From contig NZ_PHUF01000003.1 in assembly GCF_002813245.1 (NCBI RefSeq), forward strand, positions 372,001 to 436,000: a DNA stretch of 64,000 nucleotides, read 5' to 3'. This document shows positions 9,595 through 17,986 of the stretch, piece after piece. Positions within the stretch are counted from its first letter, which is position 1. Each line of letters opens with the position of its first letter. Position numbers and translations under genes: made by a program. This DNA is from Novosphingobium kunmingense. GTDB lineage: Bacteria; Pseudomonadota; Alphaproteobacteria; Sphingomonadales; Sphingomonadaceae. The notes beneath the pieces are model-generated. The model ran no database searches. It was not told the origin of the DNA and was given only the letters and a program-made list of their open reading frames with translations.

Positions 9595-10734
9595 TCACTC
9601 CCCTCCTGTCGCTGCCGCGCTCGGCGCGGAGGTAGGGGTCGGGGTGACCACCGGGTCGCTGCCGGGATTGACTGTCACCGTGGCGCCGGAACCGGCGATC
9701 ACCACGTTGTTTTCGGCCAGGATGCGCTCCATCGTCTGGTAGTAGGCGCGCTTGCGGGTGATCTCGGGCGCGGCCTGGTACTGGGCATAGACGCTTTCGA
9801 AGCGGGCTGCCTCGTCGTTGGCGACGGCGATGATCCGCTGCGCCTCGCCGCTGGCATTGGCGATGGCGTCGCGGGCGCCCTTGCGCGCCTCGTTGACCTT
9901 GCGGAAGGCGTCGGCCAGCCGCTCGGGCGGGTTGGCATTCAGCACTTCGGCCCCTTCGACGCGCACGCCCAGCTTGAGCGCGTCGAGCGCGGCCTGGGTG
10001 CGGGTGGCGACGAGTTGCTGCAGCTCGGGGCGGCGCTGGCCTTCGATCAGGTCATCGAAGGTCTGCTCGGCCACGGCGGCGCGGACCTGCGCTTCGGCCA
10101 GCCGTGCGACCAGCGCAGGGGTGTCGTCCGAATTGTAGGCGAAGCGCGGCAGGTCGGTAATCGTCCAGCGCAGCTTCGCCGACAGGTTCACCAGTTGCCG
10201 GTCGCGGGTGATCATCAGGTTTTCGCCCGACTTGGCCGCGACGACTGTTTCCTGCGGCGTTCCGGTTTCGCGCACGGCAACCGCCTGGGCCGGCCAGGGC
10301 AGGGTCAGCGTCAGGCCGGGCCCGACTGTGCGGTCATAGCGGCCGAAAGTCGTGACCAGGCCCTGTTCGCCCTTGCCCAGAGCGTGGACCGAGGTGCCGC
10401 CCGCCCACAGCGCGACCAGACCTGCTACCACGAAGGGAATCCAGTTGCGGCCCGACGGCGCGCCGCCAACCAGCCTTGCGCGCTGCTTGAGGATATCGTC
10501 GATATGGGCCGAGCGGCGCTTGGCCTCGTCCTCGGCCGGAGGCAGCCAGGGGTTCAGGGGACGGCTGGTGCCCTTGGTTGTCGGCTCGGCGCCTGGCTCG
10601 GCCGCCGGTTCCCCGCTTTCGCCGGTGGCGTCAGGCGTCTCGGCCTCGGCCGCATCGCCGCCATCGCCCCACGGGCTCTTCGGCTTGGCCATGGCCAGCG
10701 CGCGCACCCTGTCATTCTCACCCGGTTTATCCAT
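9595..10734 (-). CDS. hflK: HflK, modulator of FtsH protease
   Basis: A 379-residue HflK. It has an acidic, Pro/Gly-rich cytoplasmic N-terminus (KSPWGDGGD is the family's usual opening), one membrane helix around residues 105–122, the SPFH domain, and a coiled-coil region with the C-terminal helix (RKRAYYQTMERILAENNVVI). The start may be ATG 10734 or the internal ATG at 10692, which would begin MAKPKSPWG as many homologues do. hflC follows without a gap. The gene is divergent from mrp, with a shared promoter region of 73 bases. Confidence 0.93.
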   Translation of the reverse strand: MDKPGENDRVRALAMAKPKSPWGDGGDAAEAETPDATGESGEPAAEPGAEPTTKGTSRPLNPWLPPAEDEAKRRSAHIDDILKQRARLVGGAPSGRNWIPFVVAGLVALWAGGTSVHALGKGEQGLVTTFGRYDRTVGPGLTLTLPWPAQAVAVRETGTPQETVVAAKSGENLMITRDRQLVNLSAKLRWTITDLPRFAYNSDDTPALVARLAEAQVRAAVAEQTFDDLIEGQRRPELQQLVATRTQAALDALKLGVRVEGAEVLNANPPERLADAFRKVNEARKGARDAIANASGEAQRIIAVANDEAARFESVYAQYQAAPEITRKRAYYQTMERILAENNVVIAGSGATVTVNPGSDPVVTPTPTSAPSAAATGGE

Positions 10735-10807
10735 CGCTTCCTGTTATAAGGTGCCCTTCCCACAAAAACAGTGTCTGCCGATGCTTTTTCCTTGCTAGGG
10801 GGGCGCC

Positions 10808-11782
10808 ATGACCGACCCGACCGACGCCCTGCGCGCCGCCCTGTCTCCCGCGATCCTGGCCCGCCTGCAAAGCTTGCGCGTGACGGACGGGACCGCGATC
10901 GCCGTGCTGGACGCGAGCGGAATGGACGCCGCCGCGCGCACCGCGCTGGAAGATGAGGTGAAGGCGGCGTTGAGCGGGCGGCCGGACGTTCGCGAGGTGC
11001 GCATCGCGCTGACCGCGGACAAAGTCCGGCGCCGGATCATCGCGGTCGGTTCGGGCAAGGGCGGGGTCGGCAAGTCCACCGTGGCGGCCAATCTTGCCGT
11101 CGCGCTGGCGCGGGCCGGGCGCAAGGTCGGCCTGGTCGATGCCGATATCTATGGACCTTCGCAGCCGCGCCTGCTCGGCAGCGAGGGGGTCAAGCCCCAG
11201 GCTCACGACAGCAAGATGATCCCGGTGCAGAACCGTTGGGGCGTGCCGATGCTGTCGATGGGCCAGCTGATCGAGGCGGACAAGGCCATCGCCTGGCGCG
11301 GGCCGATGGCAGCGGGCGCGTTGAGTCAACTGGTCGACGCGAACTGGGGCGCGATCGACACGCTGGTGGTCGACTTGCCGCCCGGCACCGGCGACGTGCA
11401 GCTGACCATGCTGCAAAAGCACAAACCCGATGGCGCGGTGATCGTCTCGACCCCGCAGGACCTGGCGCTTATCGACGCGCGCCGTGCGATGCAGCTATTC
11501 GAGGTGGGCCAGGTGCCGATCGTCGGCATGGTCGAGAACATGGCCGGCTATGTCTGCCCGCACTGCAACGAAGTGAGCGATCCGTTCGGCCTTGGCGGAA
11601 CCGAGGCGGCCGCCGCCGACCTTGGCGTGCCGTTCCTGGGACGCATCCCGCTCGACATCGCGATCCGCGAAGCAAGCGATGCCGGTACGCCGCCCGCCGC
11701 GGGCGATGGGCCGCAGGCACGCGCCTTTGCCGATCTGGCTGTGCGGATCGGCGCCTGGCTCGACGGCAGGCAGGAGCGCTAG
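10808..11782 (+). CDS. mrp: Mrp/ApbC-type P-loop ATPase, iron–sulfur carrier
   Basis: A 324-residue MRP-family ATPase thought to carry and deliver Fe–S clusters. A short DUF59-like N-terminal region (residues 1–75) is followed by the deviant Walker A GSGKGGVGKST at about residue 80, the Mrp signature (VDLPPGTGD), and CPHC near residue 250, the cysteine pair that holds the cluster between two subunits. The next gene, for a molybdenum hydroxylase subunit, starts five bases after the stop, so the two are likely co-transcribed. Whether Mrp serves that enzyme is speculation. Confidence 0.94.
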   Translation: MTDPTDALRAALSPAILARLQSLRVTDGTAIAVLDASGMDAAARTALEDEVKAALSGRPDVREVRIALTADKVRRRIIAVGSGKGGVGKSTVAANLAVALARAGRKVGLVDADIYGPSQPRLLGSEGVKPQAHDSKMIPVQNRWGVPMLSMGQLIEADKAIAWRGPMAAGALSQLVDANWGAIDTLVVDLPPGTGDVQLTMLQKHKPDGAVIVSTPQDLALIDARRAMQLFEVGQVPIVGMVENMAGYVCPHCNEVSDPFGLGGTEAAAADLGVPFLGRIPLDIAIREASDAGTPPAAGDGPQARAFADLAVRIGAWLDGRQER

Positions 11783-11787
11783 GGCCG

Positions 11788-14055
11788 ATGGCACTGTCGC
11801 GGCGCGGCGTGCTGCTGGGGGCCGGGGCGGCCGGCGGGCTGCTGCTCGCCTGGACGCTCGCCCCGCGCCGCTACGTGGCGCCGCTGCCCGCCAGCGCGGG
11901 CGAGGTCGCGTTCGATTCCTGGCTCAAGATCGGGACCGATGGCGTGGTCACCGTTGCCGTGCCCGAGGCCGAGATGGGCCACGGCATCACTACACTCATT
12001 CCACAGATCGTCGCGATGGAACTGGGCGCCGACTGGCGCCAGATCGCGGTCGAGCCCGCGCCCGTCAGCGGAGCCTACGGCAATGCCGCGCTGGCTGCGC
12101 ACTGGGCGCCGCTGTGGCTGCCGCTGGCGACCTGCCTCGCCGATGAACCCGGCGACTGGCTCGCCCGCCGCTACGCCGAGGACGAGGTCTTCGACGTCAT
12201 GGCCGACGGCACGACCATCACTGCCTTCGAAGCCTCGGTCCGCGCTGCCGCGGCCAGCGCGCGGGCGATGCTGGCCATGGCGGCGGCGAACCGCTGGGGC
12301 GTTGCCTGGGAGGAATGCGTCGCGGAAAGCGGCTTCATCGTTCACGATAAAAACCGCCTGTCCTTTGCCGCGCTGGCCGAGGATGCCGCCCGCCGGACGC
12401 CGCCCGATCCGCCCGTGTTGCGGCCCGAAGCCCCGGGCGAACGCGCCGGCGCGGTGCTGCCCGGCGCGGCGCTGTCCTTTCCCCGGCTCGACCTGCCGGC
12501 CAAGGTCGACGGCAGTTATATCTTTGCCGGCGACGTGCGCCTGCCCGACATGGTCTTCGCCGCGATCCGCCACGGGCCGCTAGGCGAAGCGCGCCTCGCC
12601 GGTTACGATCCGGCCCGGGCCAGGGGTGTCGCCGGCTTTCGTAGAGTGGTCGAGGGCCCGGACTGGCTCGCCGCCGTCGCCACTACCTGGTGGGCGGCCG
12701 AACGCGCGCTGGGCCTGATCGCGCCGCGCTTCTCGGTCGACCAGCGCGCCGACAGTGCCCGGATCGAACGCGCGCTCGATACGGCGCTGCGCCGCGGCGA
12801 TGCCACCCGCATCGCCGAGCGGGGCAATCCCGACGCATGGCTGTCCGCCAGGTTCGAGCATGTCGCCCGCTATGCGGTCGCCCCGGCGCTTCACGCCACG
12901 CTCGAGACGGCGAGCGCCACCGCGCGGCTGGTCGAGGGCCGGCTCGAGCTGTGGATGGCGAGCCAGGCCCCGCAGGCGGCACGCAAGGCCGCGGCCGAGG
13001 CGGCGGAGGTGCCACTCGAAAAGGTCGTGCTTTATCCGACCGGCGGTGGCGGCAGCTTCGACCGCCGTCTGGAATCCGACCATGCGGCCGAGGTCGCCCT
13101 GATCGCACGCCAGGTCGGCAAGCCCGTCCAGCTCGCCTGGTCGCGCTGGCAGGAGCATGTTGCCGGCTTGCCGCGCAGCCCGGCGCAGGCGGTGCTGGCC
13201 GCGCGGACCGCGCCCGACGGCTCGCTCGCCGCGCTGAAGGTGCGGGTCGCCATGCCGGGGGCCACGGCCGAATTCGGCGAGCGCCTGTTCGAGGGGGCAA
13301 GCCGGAGCGATGCGCTGGCCGCGCAAGACGAAGCTGATCCGCTGTTCCTTGCCGGCGCCGTGCCGCCCTATGCGATCGAGCACCTGACGGTCGAACATTG
13401 CCCGGCACGGATCGCCCTGCCCACCGGACGCCAGCGCGGCAATGGGGCAGCGCTCGGCTGTTTCCTGATCGAGACGTTCATCGACGAACTGGCCGTGCGC
13501 GCAAACCGCGAGCCGCTGTCCTACCGCATCGCCATGCTCGGCGGCGACGTGAAGCTTGTCGGGGTGCTGCAGCACGCGGCGACCCTGGCCGAATGGAATG
13601 GCGGCACCATGGGCAGCGGACAGGGCTTGGCCTGCTGCCGGATGGCCGTCGCCGGGCGCGAGGGACGCATTGCCGTTGTTGCCAGCGCGCGGCGCGACGA
13701 GCGCGGGATCCGCGTCGACCGGCTGACCGCCGTGGCCGACATCGGCCGGGTCATCAACGCGGACATCGCCCGCCAGCAGATCGAGGGCGGGCTGGTCTTC
13801 GCCATGGGCCTCGGCAGCGGCTGTGCCACCGCCTATTCCGACGGCCTGCCGCTAACCGGGCGGCTTGGCCTTTTGGGTCTGCCGCTGCTGGCCGATTGCC
13901 CCGAGATCGACGTCGAGTTCATCGACAGCGAGGCCGATCCCTTCGACCCCGGGGAACTGGGGGTCGCAGCGGCCCTGCCGGCGATCGCCAACGCGCTCTA
14001 CGCCTCGGGCGGGACCCGCGTGCGCAGCCTGCCCTTTCTTGCGGAGACGACGTGA
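11788..14055 (+). CDS. Tat-exported molybdopterin-binding oxidoreductase subunit (IorB-like)
   Basis: A 755-residue protein of the xanthine dehydrogenase/aldehyde oxidase superfamily, closest in layout to the large subunit of isoquinoline 1-oxidoreductase. The N-terminus is a twin-arginine signal (MALSRRGVLLGAG) followed by a hydrophobic stretch. GHGITTLIPQIVAMELGADW and the later GGGGSFDRR match molybdopterin-contacting regions of the family. Such enzymes normally need a small 2Fe–2S subunit, which is not encoded next to it. The ATG at 11788 follows GAGCGCTAGGG. The stop overlaps the hemH start (TGATG). Confidence 0.85.
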   Translation: MALSRRGVLLGAGAAGGLLLAWTLAPRRYVAPLPASAGEVAFDSWLKIGTDGVVTVAVPEAEMGHGITTLIPQIVAMELGADWRQIAVEPAPVSGAYGNAALAAHWAPLWLPLATCLADEPGDWLARRYAEDEVFDVMADGTTITAFEASVRAAAASARAMLAMAAANRWGVAWEECVAESGFIVHDKNRLSFAALAEDAARRTPPDPPVLRPEAPGERAGAVLPGAALSFPRLDLPAKVDGSYIFAGDVRLPDMVFAAIRHGPLGEARLAGYDPARARGVAGFRRVVEGPDWLAAVATTWWAAERALGLIAPRFSVDQRADSARIERALDTALRRGDATRIAERGNPDAWLSARFEHVARYAVAPALHATLETASATARLVEGRLELWMASQAPQAARKAAAEAAEVPLEKVVLYPTGGGGSFDRRLESDHAAEVALIARQVGKPVQLAWSRWQEHVAGLPRSPAQAVLAARTAPDGSLAALKVRVAMPGATAEFGERLFEGASRSDALAAQDEADPLFLAGAVPPYAIEHLTVEHCPARIALPTGRQRGNGAALGCFLIETFIDELAVRANREPLSYRIAMLGGDVKLVGVLQHAATLAEWNGGTMGSGQGLACCRMAVAGREGRIAVVASARRDERGIRVDRLTAVADIGRVINADIARQQIEGGLVFAMGLGSGCATAYSDGLPLTGRLGLLGLPLLADCPEIDVEFIDSEADPFDPGELGVAAALPAIANALYASGGTRVRSLPFLAETT

Positions 14056-15080
14056 TGGACCGCCCAGCCAGCCACCCCGCGATCCCCGGCCCGCGCGTCG
14101 GCGTGCTGCTGGTCAATCTCGGCACGCCCGATGCGCCCGATCCGGCCTCGGTGCGGCGCTACCTCAGGGAATTCCTCTCGGACCGCCGTGTCGTCGAAAT
14201 CCCGCGCTTGGTGTGGTGGCCGATCCTCAACGGGATAATCCTCACCACCCGACCGAAGAAGTCGGCCCATGCCTATGCCCAGGTGTGGAGCGAGTCGGGT
14301 TCCCCGCTCGCCGCGATCACGCGGGCACAGGCCGACGCCCTTCAGGCGCGGCTTGGCGATGCCGCACTGGTCGACTGGGCGATGCGTTATGGCAATCCGG
14401 GGATCGGGCCTGCCATCCAGGCAATGAAGGACAAGGGCTGCGAACGTATCCTCGTGGCGCCGCTCTACCCGCAGTATTCGGCCGCGACGACCGCGACGGC
14501 GATCGATGCCCTGGGTGCGCAGCTGGCTGCGATGCGCTGGCAACCGGCGCTGCGCACCCTACCGCCCTATTACGACGATCCGCTGCATATCGAGGCGCTG
14601 CGGGCCGACACCGCGCGGCAACTGTCCGCACTCGATTTCGTGCCCGAGGTGCTGTTGCTGTCGTTTCACGGCATGCCCGAACGCACGTTGCAGCTGGGCG
14701 ATCCCTATTACTGCCAGTGTCGCAAGACCGCGCGGCTGCTGGCTGCGGCGCTGGCGCCGGATTATCCCGCCTTGCGGATCGAGACCACGTTCCAGTCACG
14801 CTTCGGGCGGGCGAAGTGGCTCGAACCTGCGACCGAGACGGTGCTTGAGGCTGAAGCGCAGGGCGGCACCCGTCGCCTGGCGATTGCGGCACCGGGCTTT
14901 GCCGCCGACTGCCTCGAAACGCGCGAGGAGTTGGCGATCCGCGGGCGCGAGCAATTCGTCGCGGCAGGCGGAACGCATTTCGCCGCGCTCGACTGCCTCA
15001 ATACGGGCGAGGCGGGCATGGCCATGATCGAGGCACTGGTGCGGCGCGAACTGGCGGGGTGGATTCAAGCGAACGATTAA
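14055..15080 (+). CDS. hemH: Ferrochelatase HemH
   Basis: A 341-residue ferrochelatase, which inserts Fe2+ into protoporphyrin IX as the last step of haem synthesis. The N-terminus VGVLLVNLGTPDAP and the catalytic-region motif LLSFHGMPERT (containing the metal-binding His) are diagnostic. YYCQCRKTARLL and TTFQSRFGRAKWL follow as expected. The ATG overlaps the upstream stop; an in-frame GTG lies one codon earlier. A haem enzyme (cytochrome P450) is encoded 29 bases downstream on the same strand. Confidence 0.95.
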   Translation: MDRPASHPAIPGPRVGVLLVNLGTPDAPDPASVRRYLREFLSDRRVVEIPRLVWWPILNGIILTTRPKKSAHAYAQVWSESGSPLAAITRAQADALQARLGDAALVDWAMRYGNPGIGPAIQAMKDKGCERILVAPLYPQYSAATTATAIDALGAQLAAMRWQPALRTLPPYYDDPLHIEALRADTARQLSALDFVPEVLLLSFHGMPERTLQLGDPYYCQCRKTARLLAAALAPDYPALRIETTFQSRFGRAKWLEPATETVLEAEAQGGTRRLAIAAPGFAADCLETREELAIRGREQFVAAGGTHFAALDCLNTGEAGMAMIEALVRRELAGWIQAND

Positions 15081-15109
15081 GTTACACTTCTGTCAGTAAG
15101 AGGACGGAT

Positions 15110-16486
15110 ATGGCAACGCTCGCACCCGAAAAACCCGCCTTCACGCACTGGTCGCAGAGCCAGAAGGCCGATTCGCTCAACCACATTCCCGGCGACGACG
15201 GCTGGCCGATCCTTGGCACGACGCTCAAGGTGCTGGCCGATCCGACCGGCTACGGGCAACGCATGCGCGCGCAGTACGGCAACGTGTTCCGCTCGCACAG
15301 CTTCGGCAACCGCCAGGTCTCGCTGGTCGGCGCCGATGCGAACGAGCTGGTCCTGTTCGACCGCGACAAGATCTTTTCGAGCGAGCAGGGGTGGGGGCCG
15401 GTGCTCGACCTGCTGTTCCCGCGCGGACTGATGCTGATGGATTTCGACCATCACCGGATCGACCGGCGCGCGCTGTCGATCGCCTTCAAGCCTGGGCCGA
15501 TGCGGCATTATGCCGATGCGCTGGGCCACGGGATCGCCGCCGAGGTCGCGCAGTGGTCGGGCCGGACGATGAAGTTCTATCCCGCGATCAAGGCGCTGAC
15601 GCTCGACCTTGCCGCCGACAGCTTCCTTGGCGTGCCGCTGGGTCCGGAGGCCGACGCGATCAACAAGGCCTTCGTCGACATGGTCCAGGCCGCGGTAGGC
15701 GTGGTGCGAAAGCCCCTGCCGTTCACCGCGATGGGCCGCGGCGCGGCGGGCCGGAAGTTCCTGGTCCAATGGTTCACCGCCGAGACCATCAAGCGCCGCG
15801 AGGTGGGCGGCGGACAGGACATGTTCAGCCAGTTCGCCACCGCCACCCGCGAGGACGGCAGCTTGCTGCCGGTCGACGAGGTGGTCGATCACATGATCTT
15901 CCTGATGATGGCGGCGCACGACACTATCACGTCGAGCGCGACCTCGCTGGTCTGGCTGCTGGCCAAGAATCCCGAATGGCAGGACCGGCTGCGGGCCGAG
16001 GCCATGGCCGTGACCGGCGGGCCGGGACGACCGCTGTCCTATGACGATCTCGGCAAGCTCGAGCTGACCGAGATGGCCTTCAAGGAAGCCTTGCGGTTGA
16101 TCCCGCCGGTGCCTAGCACCCCGCGTCGCGCGCTCAGGGAGTTCACCTTCGGCGGCTATCGCATTCCGGCGGGCACGCCGGTCGGCATCAGCGCGGCCAT
16201 GGTCCACAAGATGGAGGAACACTGGCCCGACCCCGAGCGGTTCGATCCGCTGCGCTTCACGCCAGAGGAGGTGGCCAAGCGCCACAAGTATGCGTGGATC
16301 CCGTTCGGCGGCGGCGCGCACATGTGCCTGGGGCTGCACTTCGCCTACATGCAGGTGAAGATCCTGATGGCGCAGCTCCTGACCCGCTACCGGATCGAGA
16401 TCGAGCCAGGCTATGCACCCAAGTGGCAGCCCTGGCCGATCCCCAAGCCTGCCGACGGCCTGACCGTCAGCTTCGCACCGCTTTAG
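15110..16486 (+). CDS. Cytochrome P450
   Basis: A 458-residue soluble P450. The I-helix reads MMAAHDTITS, the K-helix ExxR is EALR, and the haem-ligand signature FGGGAHMCLG places the cysteine at residue 406. The N-terminal half (IPGDDGWPILGTTLKVL) has the pattern seen in CYP120/CYP51/CYP26-like bacterial P450s, whose substrates are often hydrophobic such as terpenoids, fatty acids or sterols; the substrate here is not known. The start is ATG 15110, with AAGAGGA six bases upstream. No ferredoxin or reductase is encoded beside it. It follows hemH closely and converges with the small DUF1674 gene, sharing four bases. Confidence 0.92.
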   Translation: MATLAPEKPAFTHWSQSQKADSLNHIPGDDGWPILGTTLKVLADPTGYGQRMRAQYGNVFRSHSFGNRQVSLVGADANELVLFDRDKIFSSEQGWGPVLDLLFPRGLMLMDFDHHRIDRRALSIAFKPGPMRHYADALGHGIAAEVAQWSGRTMKFYPAIKALTLDLAADSFLGVPLGPEADAINKAFVDMVQAAVGVVRKPLPFTAMGRGAAGRKFLVQWFTAETIKRREVGGGQDMFSQFATATREDGSLLPVDEVVDHMIFLMMAAHDTITSSATSLVWLLAKNPEWQDRLRAEAMAVTGGPGRPLSYDDLGKLELTEMAFKEALRLIPPVPSTPRRALREFTFGGYRIPAGTPVGISAAMVHKMEEHWPDPERFDPLRFTPEEVAKRHKYAWIPFGGGAHMCLGLHFAYMQVKILMAQLLTRYRIEIEPGYAPKWQPWPIPKPADGLTVSFAPL

Positions 16487-16650
16487 AAATCGACCGCGAT
16501 CCCGTCCTTCACCCAGTCGCCATAGCGGGTGGGGGACAGCCCTTGCGGATCGTCCCCGGCCTTGGGCGCCTGCGGGGCGGGCGCAGGTTCGTCGCTCCAG
16601 TAGCTGGGCTTGCGGAACGGTTCGGGGCGTTTTGTGGCACGCTCGGTCAT
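16483..16650 (-). CDS. DUF1674 protein (SdhAF4-like succinate dehydrogenase assembly factor)
   Basis: A 55-residue protein ending in GLSPTRYGDWVKDGIAVDF, the diagnostic C-terminus of DUF1674. In eukaryotes the homologue SDHAF4/Sdh8 chaperones flavinylated SdhA into complex II. The N-terminal half is Pro-rich. I start it at ATG 16650 (MTERATKR); the frame stays open to 16713, but the extra residues do not look like family sequence. It converges with the P450 gene and overlaps its stop. Confidence 0.85.
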   Translation of the reverse strand: MTERATKRPEPFRKPSYWSDEPAPAPQAPKAGDDPQGLSPTRYGDWVKDGIAVDF

Positions 16651-16705
16651 GGGCCCCATTTGGGCGCTCTGGCCTGCCAATGCAATTGGCTCTAGGGGCA
16701 GGGCG

Positions 16706-17941
16706 ATGGACATTCCCGGCTACCCCGCCCGCAAGGCCGCGCTGCGCCTGCTTGACGCCGTGCTGCGGCGCGGGGAAACGCTCGACCAGGCGGCAGGCGG
16801 CGCGTTGCAGGGACTGCGCGGCGGGCCGGACCGCGCCCTGGCCCGCGCGCTGGCGGGCGAAGCGCTGCGCTGGCTGACCGATCTCGATGCGCTGATCGAC
16901 AGCGCCACGCGCCAGGTCCTTCCCGTCGATGCCAAGCCGCGCGCCGCTCTAAGGCTGATGCTGGCCGGGTGGCTGCGGCTCGATACGCCGCCTCACGCCG
17001 TCATCGCCACCGGCCTGCCGCTGCTGGCCGGCGGCCCGCGGCGATTGGCGCATGGCGTGTTCTCGACGCTGGTCAAGCGCGGCGTGCGTCTGCCCGATGC
17101 GCCGACCCTGCCCGAACCGGTGCGCCAGCGTTGGGGCGCCCGGGCCGACGCGATCGCGGCGGGCCTTGCCAATCCGCCCCCGCTCGACCTGACGCTGCGC
17201 GATCCCGCCGCCACCGCGGACTGGGCGCAGCGGCTGGACGGCATGTCGCTCATGCCCGGCCATGTCCGCCTGCCGCGTGGCACGGCGGTCGAAAATCTCG
17301 AAGGGTTCGAACAGGGCGCCTGGTGGGTCCAGGACCTCGCCGCCAGCCTGCCGGCGCGGCTGCTGGGGCCAGGCGAAGGGCGCCGTGTGCTCGACCTGTG
17401 CGCCGCGCCGGGCGGCAAGACTCTGCAACTGGCGGCGGCGGGCTGGCAGGTCACCGCGCTCGACGCGAGCGCCAAGCGGATCGAGCGTATGGAAGCTAAC
17501 CTTGCCCGCACCGGCCTTGCAGCCAAGATCGTCAAGGCCGACGCGCTCGACTGGCTGCCCTCGGCGCCGTTCGATGCGGTGCTGCTCGACGCGCCGTGCA
17601 CGGCCACGGGCACCGCGCGGCGCCACCCCGACGTGCTCCACCGCATCGGCCAGCGCCAGATCGTCGAAATGGCGGACTTGCAGGCCGCGCTGCTGGCCCG
17701 GGCGCGGGATTTCGTGAAGCCCGGCGGCACGCTTGTCTTCGCGACCTGCTCGCTGGAAAGGGCTGAAGGCGAAGCACAGGCCGAAGCCGTGACCCTGCAG
17801 CCCGCGCCCATCGCGATCGCGGAACTGCCCGCTGGCCTGGTTCCGTCACCGCAGGGCTGGGTGCGCACCGACCCGGCCATGCTCGACCAGGCGGGCGGGC
17901 TGGACGGGTTCTTCATTGCGCGCTGGCACTTGCCCTCCTGA
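16706..17941 (+). CDS. rsmB: RsmB-type 16S rRNA (cytosine-5) methyltransferase
   Basis: A 411-residue NOL1/NOP2/Sun methyltransferase. The N-terminal 130 residues form the NusB-like RNA-binding domain (RKAALRLLDAVLRRGETLDQA…). The catalytic domain has LDLCAAPGGKTLQLA for S-adenosylmethionine binding, LLDAPCTATGTARRHPD and FATCSLE; these carry the two cysteines used in catalysis and product release. It is expected to methylate a cytosine of 16S rRNA, C967 in E. coli. The start is ATG 16706 (MDIPGYPARKAAL), with GGGGCAGGGCG upstream; earlier codons do not resemble the family. Confidence 0.92.
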   Translation: MDIPGYPARKAALRLLDAVLRRGETLDQAAGGALQGLRGGPDRALARALAGEALRWLTDLDALIDSATRQVLPVDAKPRAALRLMLAGWLRLDTPPHAVIATGLPLLAGGPRRLAHGVFSTLVKRGVRLPDAPTLPEPVRQRWGARADAIAAGLANPPPLDLTLRDPAATADWAQRLDGMSLMPGHVRLPRGTAVENLEGFEQGAWWVQDLAASLPARLLGPGEGRRVLDLCAAPGGKTLQLAAAGWQVTALDASAKRIERMEANLARTGLAAKIVKADALDWLPSAPFDAVLLDAPCTATGTARRHPDVLHRIGQRQIVEMADLQAALLARARDFVKPGGTLVFATCSLERAEGEAQAEAVTLQPAPIAIAELPAGLVPSPQGWVRTDPAMLDQAGGLDGFFIARWHLPS

Positions 17942-17986
17942 CACAGGCTGGCACTATCGCCCTCCTAGTTTGCCGGGGGGAAATCC

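Noticed and set aside
15077..16339. A 420-codon minus-strand frame opposite the P450 gene
   Set aside because: The P450 on the other strand has every expected signature; the reverse frame resembles nothing.
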